Assembly (NCBI GenBank): GCA_001800285.1
Contig: MGVC01000078.1
Span: forward strand, 1 to 64,000
Origin: Elusimicrobia bacterium RIFOXYA2_FULL_39_19
GTDB lineage: Bacteria; Elusimicrobiota; Endomicrobiia; CG1-02-37-114; XYA2-FULL-39-19
Length of the DNA: 64,000 nt
Direction: 5' to 3'
The translations under genes were made by a program, and so were the position numbers. Every line of letters starts with the position of its first letter. The stretch's first letter is position 1. Of this stretch, positions 10,172 to 20,277 are shown one piece after another. The notes below the pieces were generated by a model. It made no database searches. It saw only the letters and a program-made list of their open reading frames with translations, and was not told the DNA's origin.

Positions 10172-10897
10172 TTAGTAGCCTTTGGAGGAGGTGATAAACT
10201 TTTTCAGCTTATCATAGTCTTTTCTGCGGGGCAAACGCTCTACGCCGGTAGCTACATCTACTGCAAAAGGAAGCACTTTTTCTATGGCTTCTTCTACATT
10301 GTCCGGTGTTAAACCGCCTGCTAAAAATATTGGTTTGTTAAACTTTTTTGCTTCTATTGCCAAATCCCAGCCGGAGAGTTCCGGTTTTTCCGGGGTTGTC
10401 TGCTCATTTTGCGCCGGTTGTTCATCAGGATTTGCGGCAGGAATCAGCTGGTCCTGCATAGATACACCCGTGCCTCCTGCTTCCCCTTCTACATAAGAGT
10501 CAATCAGGAAATAATCTGCCGAATCAATGTATTTTTCCATTTGTGCCAGTGTTTCTGCGCCTTTCATATTAAACGCTTTTATTATTTTTACGTTCTGAGG
10601 TTTAAGCTGTGCAGAAAGTTCTGTGCAGTATTCCGGGGTTTCATTGCCATGGAGCTGTACTGCGTTAAGTTTGCATTTCTGTACAATCTGCATAATAGTG
10701 TTCATTTCATCATCTACAAAAATGCCTACCGGAGAAAATACCGGCGGAAGTTTTGTAATAATTTCTAAAGCGTTATCAAGTGAAAGTTTTCTTTTGCTTT
10801 TTTTATAGAAGTTAAAACCTAAAAAATCCGCACCCAGCATAACAGCATCTGAGGCGTCCTGAAAATTTGTAATACCGCATATTTTTACTTTTGCCAT
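10172..10897 (-). CDS. trpF: Phosphoribosylanthranilate isomerase with Pro/Gln/Glu-rich insertion
   Basis: VKICGITNFQDA; VQLHGNETPEYC; GGTG; FLAGGLTPDNVEEAI; insertion QLIPAANPDEQPAQNEQTTPEKPELSG. Confidence 0.9.
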   Translation of the reverse strand: MAKVKICGITNFQDASDAVMLGADFLGFNFYKKSKRKLSLDNALEIITKLPPVFSPVGIFVDDEMNTIMQIVQKCKLNAVQLHGNETPEYCTELSAQLKPQNVKIIKAFNMKGAETLAQMEKYIDSADYFLIDSYVEGEAGGTGVSMQDQLIPAANPDEQPAQNEQTTPEKPELSGWDLAIEAKKFNKPIFLAGGLTPDNVEEAIEKVLPFAVDVATGVERLPRRKDYDKLKKFITSSKGY

Positions 10898-10906
10898 AGT
10901 TTCCCC

Positions 10907-11686
10907 TCAGGAAGTAAATTCCATTACTTTACTTTTAATATTGCCACTTCTCATTAAAGCTTCGCCTATTAACGCGGCGTTTATGCCAGCTTCTTTTAAT
11001 TTGTAAATATCCGCTCTGGTTTTCATGCCGCTTTCTGAAACAATAATCTTATCAGCAGGAAGGAGTTTTTTGATTTTCAGAGTTGTTTTTAAGTCTACCT
11101 GAAATGTATCCAGGTCACGGTTATTAATTCCTATAATATCCGGGTTGGCGTTTAATACTTTTTCTACCTGGGCTTCATTGTGCAGTTCTACTATGGCATC
11201 TAACCCCAGCTTACGGCTTAAAGCCAGATAATCCGTTAACTGCTGTTGTGAAAGCAGTTCGGCAATAAGCAATACTGCATCTGCAAAATATACCCTGGCT
11301 TCAATAATCTGATATTCGTCAATTATAAAATCTTTCCTTAATATAGGTACGATGACTGAGTCATACACTCTTATCAGATGAAACAGGTCTCCGTGAAAAT
11401 ATTTTTCTTCCGTAAGCACAGAGATAGCTGACACACCCGCCTCTTCCAGCTCTTTTGAAAGCTTGCCTACTTCATAAGCATGGCGTATAATGCCTGCTGA
11501 AGGAGAGGCTTTTTTTACTTCACCGATAATATTAAATTTATTGGGGTTAGTTATGGCATTTTTGAAACCGCGCACTTTGGGAATACGCGTCAGCATATGT
11601 TCAAGCTGAGAGACGGGTTGTTTTACTTTTTTGCTTCTTAAAGATTCTTTTTTTTCACTTACTATTTTTTCAATAAAATTATTCAT
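10907..11686 (-). CDS. trpC: Indole-3-glycerol phosphate synthase
   Basis: GEVKKASPSAG; SVLTEEKYFHGD; PILRKDFIIDEYQI; IGINNRDLDTF. Confidence 0.96.
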   Translation of the reverse strand: MNNFIEKIVSEKKESLRSKKVKQPVSQLEHMLTRIPKVRGFKNAITNPNKFNIIGEVKKASPSAGIIRHAYEVGKLSKELEEAGVSAISVLTEEKYFHGDLFHLIRVYDSVIVPILRKDFIIDEYQIIEARVYFADAVLLIAELLSQQQLTDYLALSRKLGLDAIVELHNEAQVEKVLNANPDIIGINNRDLDTFQVDLKTTLKIKKLLPADKIIVSESGMKTRADIYKLKEAGINAALIGEALMRSGNIKSKVMEFTS

Positions 11687-11708
11687 TATATAGCCGGGTG
11701 TGATTTTT

Positions 11709-12734
11709 TTATTGTAATTTTGAGGTAAAATCTTTCAGGAGTTCAACTTTTTTCAGGGCATTTCCCGAATCAATGGATTTTTCCGCCAGTTTTATTCCAT
11801 CGTTAATATTTTTTGCCTTACCCGCGCACACTAAAGCAGCCGCCGCATTTATCAGCACAAAATCTCTTTTTGGGCCAACTTGTCCTGATAGAATATCAAG
11901 CAATATCTGTTTATTGCAGGCAGTATCCCCTCCCGTTAAATCTTCCAGCTTTGAACGCTCCATGCCGAAATCTTCAGGGCGGATTGTGTATTGTTTTATT
12001 TTGTTATTTGTCAGTTCGCAGATTTTTGTTTCATCTGATACGGATATTTCATCCAGTCCGTCTCTTGAATGCACTACAAAAGCCTGTTTGAGCCCTATGT
12101 TTTTAAGCACATACGCCAGTGGTTCAATTAAATCCAGGGAATAAACACCTAAAACCTGGCCTGCGGGATTTGCCGGGTTTGAAAGAGGGCCCAATATATT
12201 AAATATTGTTCTTATGGCTATCTGTTTTCTCACAGGCATGGCATATTTCATTGCGCTATGCCAGGCAGGTGCAAACAAAAACACTATTCCCACATCTGCA
12301 AGACACTTCTCTGCCTGTTCTTTGTTAAGTTCCAGTTTTACTCCTAAGGCTTCAAATAAGTCAGCGCTCCCGCAGGAAGAGGTGACAGCCCTGTTGCCGT
12401 GTTTTACTACATAAGCGCCCGCTCCGGCACAGACAAAAGCAGAAAGAGTGGAAACATTAAATGTTTTACTTGAATCTCCGCCGGTTCCGCAGGTATCTAT
12501 TATTTTTTCACCTTTGGGTGCCTTGGATTCAAATGGCGTCGCAAACTGTCTCATTATTTTGGCACAACCCGTTATTTCTTCAATAGTTTCACCCTTCATT
12601 CTCATGGCAGTTATAAATGCCGCTATCTGTGACTCCGTGGCCTGCCCGGACATTATTTCCGTCATAGTGTCCATAGCTTCTTTTTCTGTAAGATTTTTTA
12701 CCGTTACTGCTTTCCCAATAGCTTCTTTTATCAT
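11709..12734 (-). CDS. trpD: Anthranilate phosphoribosyltransferase
   Basis: [43 protein letters not shown]. Confidence 0.96.
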   Translation of the reverse strand: MIKEAIGKAVTVKNLTEKEAMDTMTEIMSGQATESQIAAFITAMRMKGETIEEITGCAKIMRQFATPFESKAPKGEKIIDTCGTGGDSSKTFNVSTLSAFVCAGAGAYVVKHGNRAVTSSCGSADLFEALGVKLELNKEQAEKCLADVGIVFLFAPAWHSAMKYAMPVRKQIAIRTIFNILGPLSNPANPAGQVLGVYSLDLIEPLAYVLKNIGLKQAFVVHSRDGLDEISVSDETKICELTNNKIKQYTIRPEDFGMERSKLEDLTGGDTACNKQILLDILSGQVGPKRDFVLINAAAALVCAGKAKNINDGIKLAEKSIDSGNALKKVELLKDFTSKLQ

Positions 12735-13327
12735 TTTTTCTTTCCCTGAAATTTTATAAAATTTCTTAAAAGCTGTTTTCCTTCGGTAGTTAATATGGAT
12801 TCCGGATGAAACTGCACGCCTTCAACCGGTATTTTATGGGTTTTGCTTCTTATACCCATTATTTCACCGTCTTTTGTCCAGGCAGATATTTCCAGATTTT
12901 TCGGCAAAGATTTTTTTTCTGCTATTAAAGAATGGTATCTGGTGGCAACAAACGGGTTTGATAAGCCTGAAAATATGGTTTTTTTATCGTGGTAAATTTC
13001 CGAAGTTTTGCCGTGCATTAAGTTTTTTGCACGGATAATATTCCCGCCAAAGGCATAAGCCAGGCACTGATGGCCCAGGCAAACGCCCAAAATGGGCACC
13101 CTGCCGGCAAACTTTTTTATAACTTCAACGGAAATCCCAGCTTCCTTTGGTGTACAGGGCCCCGGTGAAATAATAATGTAATCCGGTTTCATCTTTTCAA
13201 TTTTATCCAGCGATATTTTATTGTTTCTATAGACTTTAATTTCGTGTTTGGTACCCTGAACTATTTCACCCAAGTATTGGACCAGGTTGTAGGTAAACGA
13301 ATCGTAATTGTCTATTACCAGAATCAT
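12731..13327 (-). CDS. trpG: Anthranilate synthase component II (glutamine amidotransferase)
   Basis: [47 protein letters not shown]. Confidence 0.95.
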   Translation of the reverse strand: MILVIDNYDSFTYNLVQYLGEIVQGTKHEIKVYRNNKISLDKIEKMKPDYIIISPGPCTPKEAGISVEVIKKFAGRVPILGVCLGHQCLAYAFGGNIIRAKNLMHGKTSEIYHDKKTIFSGLSNPFVATRYHSLIAEKKSLPKNLEISAWTKDGEIMGIRSKTHKIPVEGVQFHPESILTTEGKQLLRNFIKFQGKKK

Positions 13328-13337
13328 TTTCTTTTCC

Positions 13338-14843
13338 TTAACGGTTATTTTCTATGTTTTCAGCCAAAGCAATAGCATTAAACAATGCACCGGCTTTGTT
13401 TGTAGTTTCAATATATTCCTGTTCCGGGTCAGAGTCTGCCACTATGCCGGCACCTGCCTGCACATAAGCTGTATGATTTTTAAAAAGTATGGTTCTTATG
13501 GTTATGGCCATATCCATATTTCCTGAGTATGAGAAGTAACCAACTGCGCCGGCATAACTGCCGCGGGGTAGTTTTTCCAGTTCTGCAATAATTTCCATAG
13601 CACGTATTTTAGGCGCACCGGATACCGTGCCTGCCGGAAAACAGGCCGCAAAAAGGTCAAAAGCGTCTTTCCCTTTCTTCAGCGTGCCGGTAACAGAAGA
13701 TACCAGGTGTATAACATGCGAATATTTTTCCATTACCATTAATTCCGGTATCTTTACGCTATTGTATTCACAGACCCGGCCTATATCGTTTCTGCCTAAA
13801 TCTACCAGCATTATATGTTCGGCGCGTTCTTTATCCGAAGAAATAAGCTCTTTTTCATTTTTTATATCTTCTTCCGATGTTTTACCTCTTGGTTTTGTGC
13901 CTGCAATAGGCCGGAGAATTGCGCGGTTTTCTTCTTTGCGCACCAGTATTTCCGGAGATGAACCTACCAGCTGAAAATCATTGAAGTTTAAATAAAGCAT
14001 ATATGGTGAAGGATTAAGCGTTCTGAGCACTCTGTAAATTGAAAACGGGTGAGCTTTCATTTTCTTTTCAAATCTCTGTGACAATACGGTCTGAATAATG
14101 TCTCCTGCCTTAATATACTCTTTTGCTTTGCACACGCTATCCATGTATTGGTGTTTTGTTAAATTGGATTTCATGCCGGAAAACCCTGCTTTAGGTTTGT
14201 TTAAATCCAGAAAGTTTGATATTTCAAGGTTCTTTTTCTGCCTTAATTCTTCAATTATTGAATTTATTTTTTTACAGGCATCCTTATAATGTTTTTCAAT
14301 ATTCTGTTTGCCCAAAGACATATCCGCGCAGGCAACTATTTTTGTTTTGTGCGTAAAATGGTCAAAAATTACTATGGTGTCAGTCAGCAGAAGAGCCGCA
14401 TCATCCTGATCGGATGTTTTGCCTGCAATAGGCGGAATTTCTTCAAAGTTATGAATCATTTCATAACCAATGTATCCTACCGCACCGCCCCAGAACCTGG
14501 GCAGGCCTTTTATATGCACGGGTTTATAAACAGACATGATTTTCTTTAATTCATTTAAAGGATTATCTGCCGTACCGTGCTGTGTTTTACTGTTTTTTGT
14601 GATAGTAAACGTTTTGCCTTTGGATTTAAAGATCAGTTTGGGAGCCCAGGAAAGAAAAGAATATCTACCCCATCTTTCACTGCCTTCTACACTTTCAAGC
14701 AGATAGGAATATTCTTTATTGAGCGCAAGTTTTGAGTAGGCGGAGACAGGTGTTTCACAGTCTGCCAGGATTTCCTTGTAGACTGGAATGATATTGTATT
14801 TTTTTGACAGGTTTTTAAATTCTTTTATATCAGGATAAAACAT
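13338..14843 (-). CDS. trpE: Anthranilate synthase component I
   Basis: [44 protein letters not shown]. Confidence 0.96.
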   Translation of the reverse strand: MFYPDIKEFKNLSKKYNIIPVYKEILADCETPVSAYSKLALNKEYSYLLESVEGSERWGRYSFLSWAPKLIFKSKGKTFTITKNSKTQHGTADNPLNELKKIMSVYKPVHIKGLPRFWGGAVGYIGYEMIHNFEEIPPIAGKTSDQDDAALLLTDTIVIFDHFTHKTKIVACADMSLGKQNIEKHYKDACKKINSIIEELRQKKNLEISNFLDLNKPKAGFSGMKSNLTKHQYMDSVCKAKEYIKAGDIIQTVLSQRFEKKMKAHPFSIYRVLRTLNPSPYMLYLNFNDFQLVGSSPEILVRKEENRAILRPIAGTKPRGKTSEEDIKNEKELISSDKERAEHIMLVDLGRNDIGRVCEYNSVKIPELMVMEKYSHVIHLVSSVTGTLKKGKDAFDLFAACFPAGTVSGAPKIRAMEIIAELEKLPRGSYAGAVGYFSYSGNMDMAITIRTILFKNHTAYVQAGAGIVADSDPEQEYIETTNKAGALFNAIALAENIENNR

Positions 14844-14859
14844 AATTTAATTTTTGCCG

Positions 14860-15255
14860 TTATTTGCTTTTTTTATATACTTTTTCAGGGTCAAAAACCG
14901 GTTTTCCCTTTGTTTTAAGCGAATTGCTTTCAACCTTTCTGTAGAAACAGGTCCTGAAGCCGGTATGGCAGGCGGCATCTCCTATTTGTTTAACTTTCAC
15001 TAAAACGCAGTCCGCGTCACAATCAACGTAAATTTCTTTTACCTTCTGTACATTGCCGGATGATTCGCCTTTTAACCATAATTTCTGTCTGGACCTGCTG
15101 TAAAAACAGGCTTTTTTGTTTTTTAAGGTAAGCTCAAAGGATTCTTTGTTCATATAAGCCACCATAAGTATGGTGCCGTCATCTGCATCCTGGATTACGG
15201 CCGGGATAAGCCCTTTATCATCAAATTTTAATGTTTCGGATAGTTTTTTTGCCAT
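14860..15255 (-). CDS. hisI: Phosphoribosyl-AMP cyclohydrolase (no HisE domain)
   Basis: LMVAYMNKESFELTL; YSRSRQKLWLKGESSGN; DCDADCVL; CHTG. Confidence 0.95.
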   Translation of the reverse strand: MAKKLSETLKFDDKGLIPAVIQDADDGTILMVAYMNKESFELTLKNKKACFYSRSRQKLWLKGESSGNVQKVKEIYVDCDADCVLVKVKQIGDAACHTGFRTCFYRKVESNSLKTKGKPVFDPEKVYKKSK

Positions 15256-15297
15256 TTTATCTCCTTACTTATTAAGTATTTCTGTAGAATTTATAAT

Positions 15298-15535
15298 TAA
15301 AAATAATTGAAAAACATTTTCTATGTGAGCCTAAGCGATACAAATTGCTTGATTTTCGCAAATGAGAGGCCGGGGCTCCTCCGCTGTAAGCGGGAATCAG
15401 GAGAACACGGCGAGGCATATCCTCTTTAGTGTCTGCTGGGAGATTACAGGATAATCTAGCAGGCCTCGTTTATGAATAAGCAATTTGTGATTGAGCGTTA
15501 AGCGAACGAGAAAATTGTTTTTCATGTTATTTTTT
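15298..15535. other. Long imperfect palindrome with two internal hairpin domains (structured RNA or MITE-like element)
   Basis: Arms TGAAAAACATTTTCT.../...AGAAAATTGTTTTTCA and ACAAATTGCTT/AAGCAATTTGT; internal CTCCT-CCGC-tgtaa-GCGG-gaatc-AGGAG closed by GCCG/CGGC, and CGAGGC...CTGCTgggAGATTAcaggaTAATCTAGCAGGCCTCG. Confidence 0.7.
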
Positions 15536-15538
15536 ACA

Positions 15539-16261
15539 TTACTTATTAAGTGCAACCAGGTCTTCATATTTTATTGCATCATTATACAGGGCTTTTCCTA
15601 TAATTGCCCCTGCCAGCCCTTCGTTTTCAAGAGCTTTAATTTTTTTAATGTCTTCCATTGAACCTATTCCACCGGAAGTATAAACCACAAGGCCGCTTTC
15701 TTTGATAATCTGTTTTATGTCTTCCAGATTCGGGCCTTCAAGAGTACCATCCCTGGTTACATCGGTTACTATTATTTCCTGCACACCTTCACCTTTTAGT
15801 TCTTTTACAAACTCAACAGCATCTCTATCAGTTACTTCTTTCCAGCCGCCAATGGCAATTTTGCCTTTTACTATATCAATGGCACCTATTATGTTTTTTC
15901 CGTGTTTCTTTAATATCTTTCTTGTAAGTTCCGGGTCATAAACCATTAAAGTGCCTAAAATAAGTTTATCAATACCTTTTTCAATAAGCTGTTCAACAAC
16001 TTTTAGATCTCTTATCCCGCCGCCAAGCTGGATAACACCGTTGTAAGCAGCCCTGATTTGCGCTACACAATCTGAGTGCTGAGGAGTGCCTCTGAAAGCA
16101 CCGTCAAGATCAACGACATGCAAACGTTTTGCGCCTTTAGCCTGCCAGAGTTTTGCCATGAAAACAGGATCGTTGGAGTAAATGGTTTCTTTTTCAATTT
16201 TTCCCTGGGTAAGCATTACACATTTTCCTGCGCGGATATCAATAGCCGGTATAAAAATCAT
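15539..16261 (-). CDS. hisA: ProFAR isomerase (HisA)
   Basis: IFIPAIDIRAGKCVMLTQG; LHVVDLDGAF; IQLGGGIRDL; YTSGGIGSMEDI. Confidence 0.96.
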   Translation of the reverse strand: MIFIPAIDIRAGKCVMLTQGKIEKETIYSNDPVFMAKLWQAKGAKRLHVVDLDGAFRGTPQHSDCVAQIRAAYNGVIQLGGGIRDLKVVEQLIEKGIDKLILGTLMVYDPELTRKILKKHGKNIIGAIDIVKGKIAIGGWKEVTDRDAVEFVKELKGEGVQEIIVTDVTRDGTLEGPNLEDIKQIIKESGLVVYTSGGIGSMEDIKKIKALENEGLAGAIIGKALYNDAIKYEDLVALNK

Positions 16262-16279
16262 TTTTTTGTACCTTTCCGT

Positions 16280-16861
16280 TTAGAGTTTCCCTTTTGTAGA
16301 AGGGACTTTATTGGATTTACTTTCTTTTTTTACTGCCTGTTTTAACGCTCTGGCAAAACCTTTAAAAATTGATTCAGCCATATGATGATTATTTCTGCCG
16401 TGTTTGATTTCAATATGCAGAGTGATGCCGGCATTAGCAGAAAAAGCCTGAAAAAAATCTTCCAACAAATCAAAATTAAATTTTTCTTTGTACGCTTTGC
16501 TGTATTTTACTTTATAAACAAGGCATGGCCGGGATGAAATATCTAAGGCAACGTATGAAAGTGCTTCATCCATAGGCAAAAGAAAATTTCCGTACCTGTT
16601 TATGCCTTTTTTATCTCCCAGTGCTTTTTTTACGGCCTGGCCTAAAGTAATGCCTATATCTTCCACAAGGTGATGTTCGTCAATTTCTGTATCGCCTTTG
16701 GCGGAAAGTTCTATATTAAATCCGCTGTGCGCGGTAAAAAGCGTAAGCATGTGGTCCATAAATGGAATTGTGGTTTTTATTTTGTATTTTCCCTGTCCGT
16801 TTAAGTTAAGCGAAATACTTATCTGTGTTTCTTTGGTTTCTCTTTTAAGTTTAACTATCAT
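16280..16861 (-). CDS. hisB: Imidazoleglycerol-phosphate dehydratase
   Basis: IPFMDHMLTLFTAHSGF; DEHHLVEDIGITLGQA; GRNNHHMAESIFKGFARAL. Confidence 0.97.
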   Translation of the reverse strand: MIVKLKRETKETQISISLNLNGQGKYKIKTTIPFMDHMLTLFTAHSGFNIELSAKGDTEIDEHHLVEDIGITLGQAVKKALGDKKGINRYGNFLLPMDEALSYVALDISSRPCLVYKVKYSKAYKEKFNFDLLEDFFQAFSANAGITLHIEIKHGRNNHHMAESIFKGFARALKQAVKKESKSNKVPSTKGKL

Positions 16862-16876
16862 TGGTTTCTCCAGAAG

Positions 16877-18097
16877 TTATTCAACCCTGACTTTTATAGA
16901 TTTGGCATGCATTTTCAGCCCTTCAGAGAGCGCCAGTTCCTGAATATTGGAAGCATCTTTTATTAAGGCTGATTGTGAATACCTGATCACGCTTATTTTC
17001 TTTAAAAATGTCTGTACTGACAAGCCCGACGAAAACCGGGCAGTACCGTTTGTGGGCAAGGTGTGTGACGGGCCCGCATAATAATCACCCGTTACTACAG
17101 GCGTATATTTGCCTAGGAATACGGCGCCGGCATTTTTTATCCTGCTTAAAATATAACTTTCTTTTTTGTGGATTATCTGCAGGTGTTCCGGGGCAATTTT
17201 ATTAACTTCTTCAACAGCCTTTTCCGTACTGCAATTGTAAAAAGATAACTGTTTTTTCAAAGACAGGTAAGGCAAAGAACTTCTGTTTTCTTTTATTTCT
17301 ATTTCAATAAGTTTTTTTACTTTATTTATTAAACCGACGGAAGAGCAAAACAAGTAACCCCTGGCATCCGGTGAATGTTCTATTTGGGATAATAAATCAT
17401 AGGCAAGCTGTTTTGGCTGTGCTGTTTCATCGCAGATTATGCCTACTTCACTGGGCCCGGCAATTAAATCAATGCCGGTAATTCCGTAAAGCTGTCTTTT
17501 TGATTCAGTTACGTAACTGCTTCCCGGCCCTACTATCATATCCGCTTTGGGTATGGTTTTGGTGCCGAAAGCAAAAGCCGCTACTGCCTGAGGGCCGCCG
17601 ATGCGGTATACAGTATTTACTCCCGTTATTTTTGCCGCATACATTACTGAAGGAGTAATATTATTCGGTGGTGTGGTTATGGTAATATTTTTAACACCCG
17701 CTATTTTTGCAGGGATCACGCTCATAAGTACTATTGACGGGTAGAAGGCATATTTTCCGCCGGCTATATAAACACACAAGTTATCAACCGGGTTTATTAT
17801 CTGGCCCAGTATTTTCCCATTGGTTTTAATCTGCCAGGTTTTCTTAATTCTCTGATATTCCTGTTTATGGAAATACTCTATGTTTCTGGCAGCATTTTTT
17901 ATGGCAGTCTTTAATTTCTGAGGCGTTTTTTCCGCCAGTTCATTTACCTGTTTCGGGGTTAACCTGAAAGAAGCAGAGGAAAGACGGATTTTATCAAATT
18001 TATAAGTATAATCAGTGACTGCTTTGTCACCTTTATTTTTTACTTTTTCTAAAATTTTTGAAATATTTTTATTGTACATAATATGTTCGTTTATCAA
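16877..18097 (-). CDS. hisD: Histidinol dehydrogenase
   Basis: CVYIAGGKYAFYPSIVLM; VGPGSSYVTESKRQLYG; IDLIAGPSEVGII; GPSHTLPTNGTARFSSGLSV. Confidence 0.96.
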   Translation of the reverse strand: MINEHIMYNKNISKILEKVKNKGDKAVTDYTYKFDKIRLSSASFRLTPKQVNELAEKTPQKLKTAIKNAARNIEYFHKQEYQRIKKTWQIKTNGKILGQIINPVDNLCVYIAGGKYAFYPSIVLMSVIPAKIAGVKNITITTPPNNITPSVMYAAKITGVNTVYRIGGPQAVAAFAFGTKTIPKADMIVGPGSSYVTESKRQLYGITGIDLIAGPSEVGIICDETAQPKQLAYDLLSQIEHSPDARGYLFCSSVGLINKVKKLIEIEIKENRSSLPYLSLKKQLSFYNCSTEKAVEEVNKIAPEHLQIIHKKESYILSRIKNAGAVFLGKYTPVVTGDYYAGPSHTLPTNGTARFSSGLSVQTFLKKISVIRYSQSALIKDASNIQELALSEGLKMHAKSIKVRVE

Positions 18098-18127
18098 GCC
18101 TTTTTATTATACAAAATACGTGTTATT

Positions 18128-19390
18128 TTAACCAATTTCCCTGAAAATTTTGGCACCCAGAGTCCTAAGCTTATTTTCCAGGTGTTCATAACCGCGGTCT
18201 AAATGGTATATGTGAGATATTGTGGTTTTTCCTTCTGCCGCCAAACCTGCCAGTACAAGAGCCGCGCCGGCGCGTAAATCAGACACCATTACCTGGGCTC
18301 CTGTTAACCGGCTTTCACCGGTTACTGTTACAACATCTGCGTTTACGGTAAGGTCAGCGCCCAAACGCTGTAACTCGGATACGTGTATGAACCTGTTTTC
18401 AAATACTTTTTCTGCTATTTCGCTTTTGCCGTCAGCATTGCACATTAAAGCCATCCACTGAGCCTGCAAATCTGTAGGAAATCCGGGATAGGGCTGGGTT
18501 TTAATGCTTACGGGTTTTATTTTACCGATATATTTTACCGTTATGGAATCTTTATTTTCCGCAACTTCCAGGCCTGCCTTTCTGAAGTTAACCAACAGCG
18601 CTTTCAGGTGGCTGCTTAAACATTTATTTACCGTCACGCAACCCTTGGTAATAGCGCCTGCTACCAGATAAGTGCCGGCTTCAATTCTGTCCGGGATAAT
18701 TGAGTAATAAGGAGTGCCGTGAAGTTTTTCAACACCATGTATTTCTATTTTTGCTTTGCCGGCATCAATCACCCTGGCGCCTAAGGCGTTTAAAAAATCC
18801 GCTAAGTCCACTATTTCCGGTTCTCTGGCGGCATTTTCTATAATGGTTTTTCCCTTCGCAAGAGCAGACGTAATCATTAAATTTTCTGTAGCACCTACGC
18901 TGGGAAACCTGAGTTTTATTTTTGTCCCTTTCAATTTTGAACAGGTTATATTCATATATCCGGATTTAAAGGTTACTTTTGCACCAAGTTTTTCAAACCC
19001 CTTTAAATGTATATCTACCGGCCGCACACCTATAGCACAACCTCCGGGCAGGGCTACTTTTATTCTACCGTAACGCGCCAATAGAGGGCCCGCTACAATA
19101 AAACTGGCACGCATTTTTTTTACCAGTTCGTAAGGCGCTTCAAGCGGTGTTTTAACCTGCCTGTTATGAGTAATTTCTATCTTGTTGCCGTTTTTAGTTA
19201 TGATTTTACCGAAATATTCAAGCAATGCGGTTGTGGTTTCAATGTCTTTTAATTCAGGCACATTATCAAGCACGCATTTTTCATCAGTAAGCAGTGTTGC
19301 TATTAAAATGGGTAGGGCGGCATTTTTTGAACCGGAAACATTTACCTCACCCGAAAGTTTATAAGCGCCTTCAATGATAATTTTATCCAT
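18128..19390 (-). CDS. murA: UDP-N-acetylglucosamine 1-carboxyvinyltransferase
   Basis: GEVNVSGSKNAALPIL; RASFIVAGPLLARYGRIKVALPGGCAIGVRPVD; YPGFPTDLQAQWMAL. Confidence 0.97.
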   Translation of the reverse strand: MDKIIIEGAYKLSGEVNVSGSKNAALPILIATLLTDEKCVLDNVPELKDIETTTALLEYFGKIITKNGNKIEITHNRQVKTPLEAPYELVKKMRASFIVAGPLLARYGRIKVALPGGCAIGVRPVDIHLKGFEKLGAKVTFKSGYMNITCSKLKGTKIKLRFPSVGATENLMITSALAKGKTIIENAAREPEIVDLADFLNALGARVIDAGKAKIEIHGVEKLHGTPYYSIIPDRIEAGTYLVAGAITKGCVTVNKCLSSHLKALLVNFRKAGLEVAENKDSITVKYIGKIKPVSIKTQPYPGFPTDLQAQWMALMCNADGKSEIAEKVFENRFIHVSELQRLGADLTVNADVVTVTGESRLTGAQVMVSDLRAGAALVLAGLAAEGKTTISHIYHLDRGYEHLENKLRTLGAKIFREIG

Positions 19391-19401
19391 TTGCTATTCC
19401 T

Positions 19402-20277
19402 TTATTTTACCCAGCGTACTACCAGCACCCGGTGGTAACCGCTGTAATCTTCTATAACTTTATAAATGCAATATTTATTGTTTTCAAATATTCTTTTTAC
19501 GCTTTTTAACTGGTTGTAGCCAATTTCCAGAACAATGTAACCGTTTTTATTAAGATGTTCTTTTGCGGTGGCGGCAATATATTCATAAAATATCAGCCCA
19601 TCAACCCCGCCATCAAGCGCCTGGCGCGGTTCATAAAAGATTTCCGGCTGTAAATCATTAAACTCACGTTCTGCGATGTACGGCGGATTTGATACTATCA
19701 GGTCATATTTTGGCAGATTGGAAAACTCAGGACTGAAAAGGTCAATACAATCAAAGGTAACTTTCTCACGGACTTTATTTATTCGTGCATTTTCTTTTGC
19801 TATCCGCACGGCTTCCTTTGAAACATCTATACCCGTAACATGTTTACAATTGGACAATTTTGCTATTGAAACGGCTATGTTTCCGCTGCCAACGCCTATT
19901 TCCATAACTGTAGAGATATTCTGGTTATGAATAAGTTTTACCGCTTCTTCTACAAGTATTTCTGTTTCCGGTCTGGGAATAAGCACGGTATCTTCAAGCA
20001 TAAAATCAAAACCCATAAATTCTTTTTTGCCTAAAATATAATCTACTGGTATTCTGGCCAGCCGTTGGACAAGCTTTCGTGAATATTCTTTTTCAATATG
20101 CAGGTCTATGGTTTCGTGAAACCTCATTATCAGTTTAAGACGGTTGCAGTTTAAGGCATCGGCCATGATAAGCTGGACATCCAGCTCAGCATTTGGAATG
20201 CCTTTTTGTTCCAGGAGGGTTTTGCCCTCATTCAGCAATTCGCTTATTGTTCTCAATTTATTCGGCCTTTTTTCCAT
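19402..20277 (-). CDS. prmC: Release factor glutamine methyltransferase
   Basis: LIPRPETEILVE; VMEIGVGSGNIAVSIAK; YDLIVSNPPYIAERE. Confidence 0.95.
   Translation of the reverse strand: MEKRPNKLRTISELLNEGKTLLEQKGIPNAELDVQLIMADALNCNRLKLIMRFHETIDLHIEKEYSRKLVQRLARIPVDYILGKKEFMGFDFMLEDTVLIPRPETEILVEEAVKLIHNQNISTVMEIGVGSGNIAVSIAKLSNCKHVTGIDVSKEAVRIAKENARINKVREKVTFDCIDLFSPEFSNLPKYDLIVSNPPYIAEREFNDLQPEIFYEPRQALDGGVDGLIFYEYIAATAKEHLNKNGYIVLEIGYNQLKSVKRIFENNKYCIYKVIEDYSGYHRVLVVRWVK

Noticed and set aside
15355-15420. Cobalamin riboswitch (AATCAGGAGAACACGGC looks slightly like the B12 box)
   Set aside because: Only partial match, wrong order relative to other conserved segments, and no B12-related neighbour gene.
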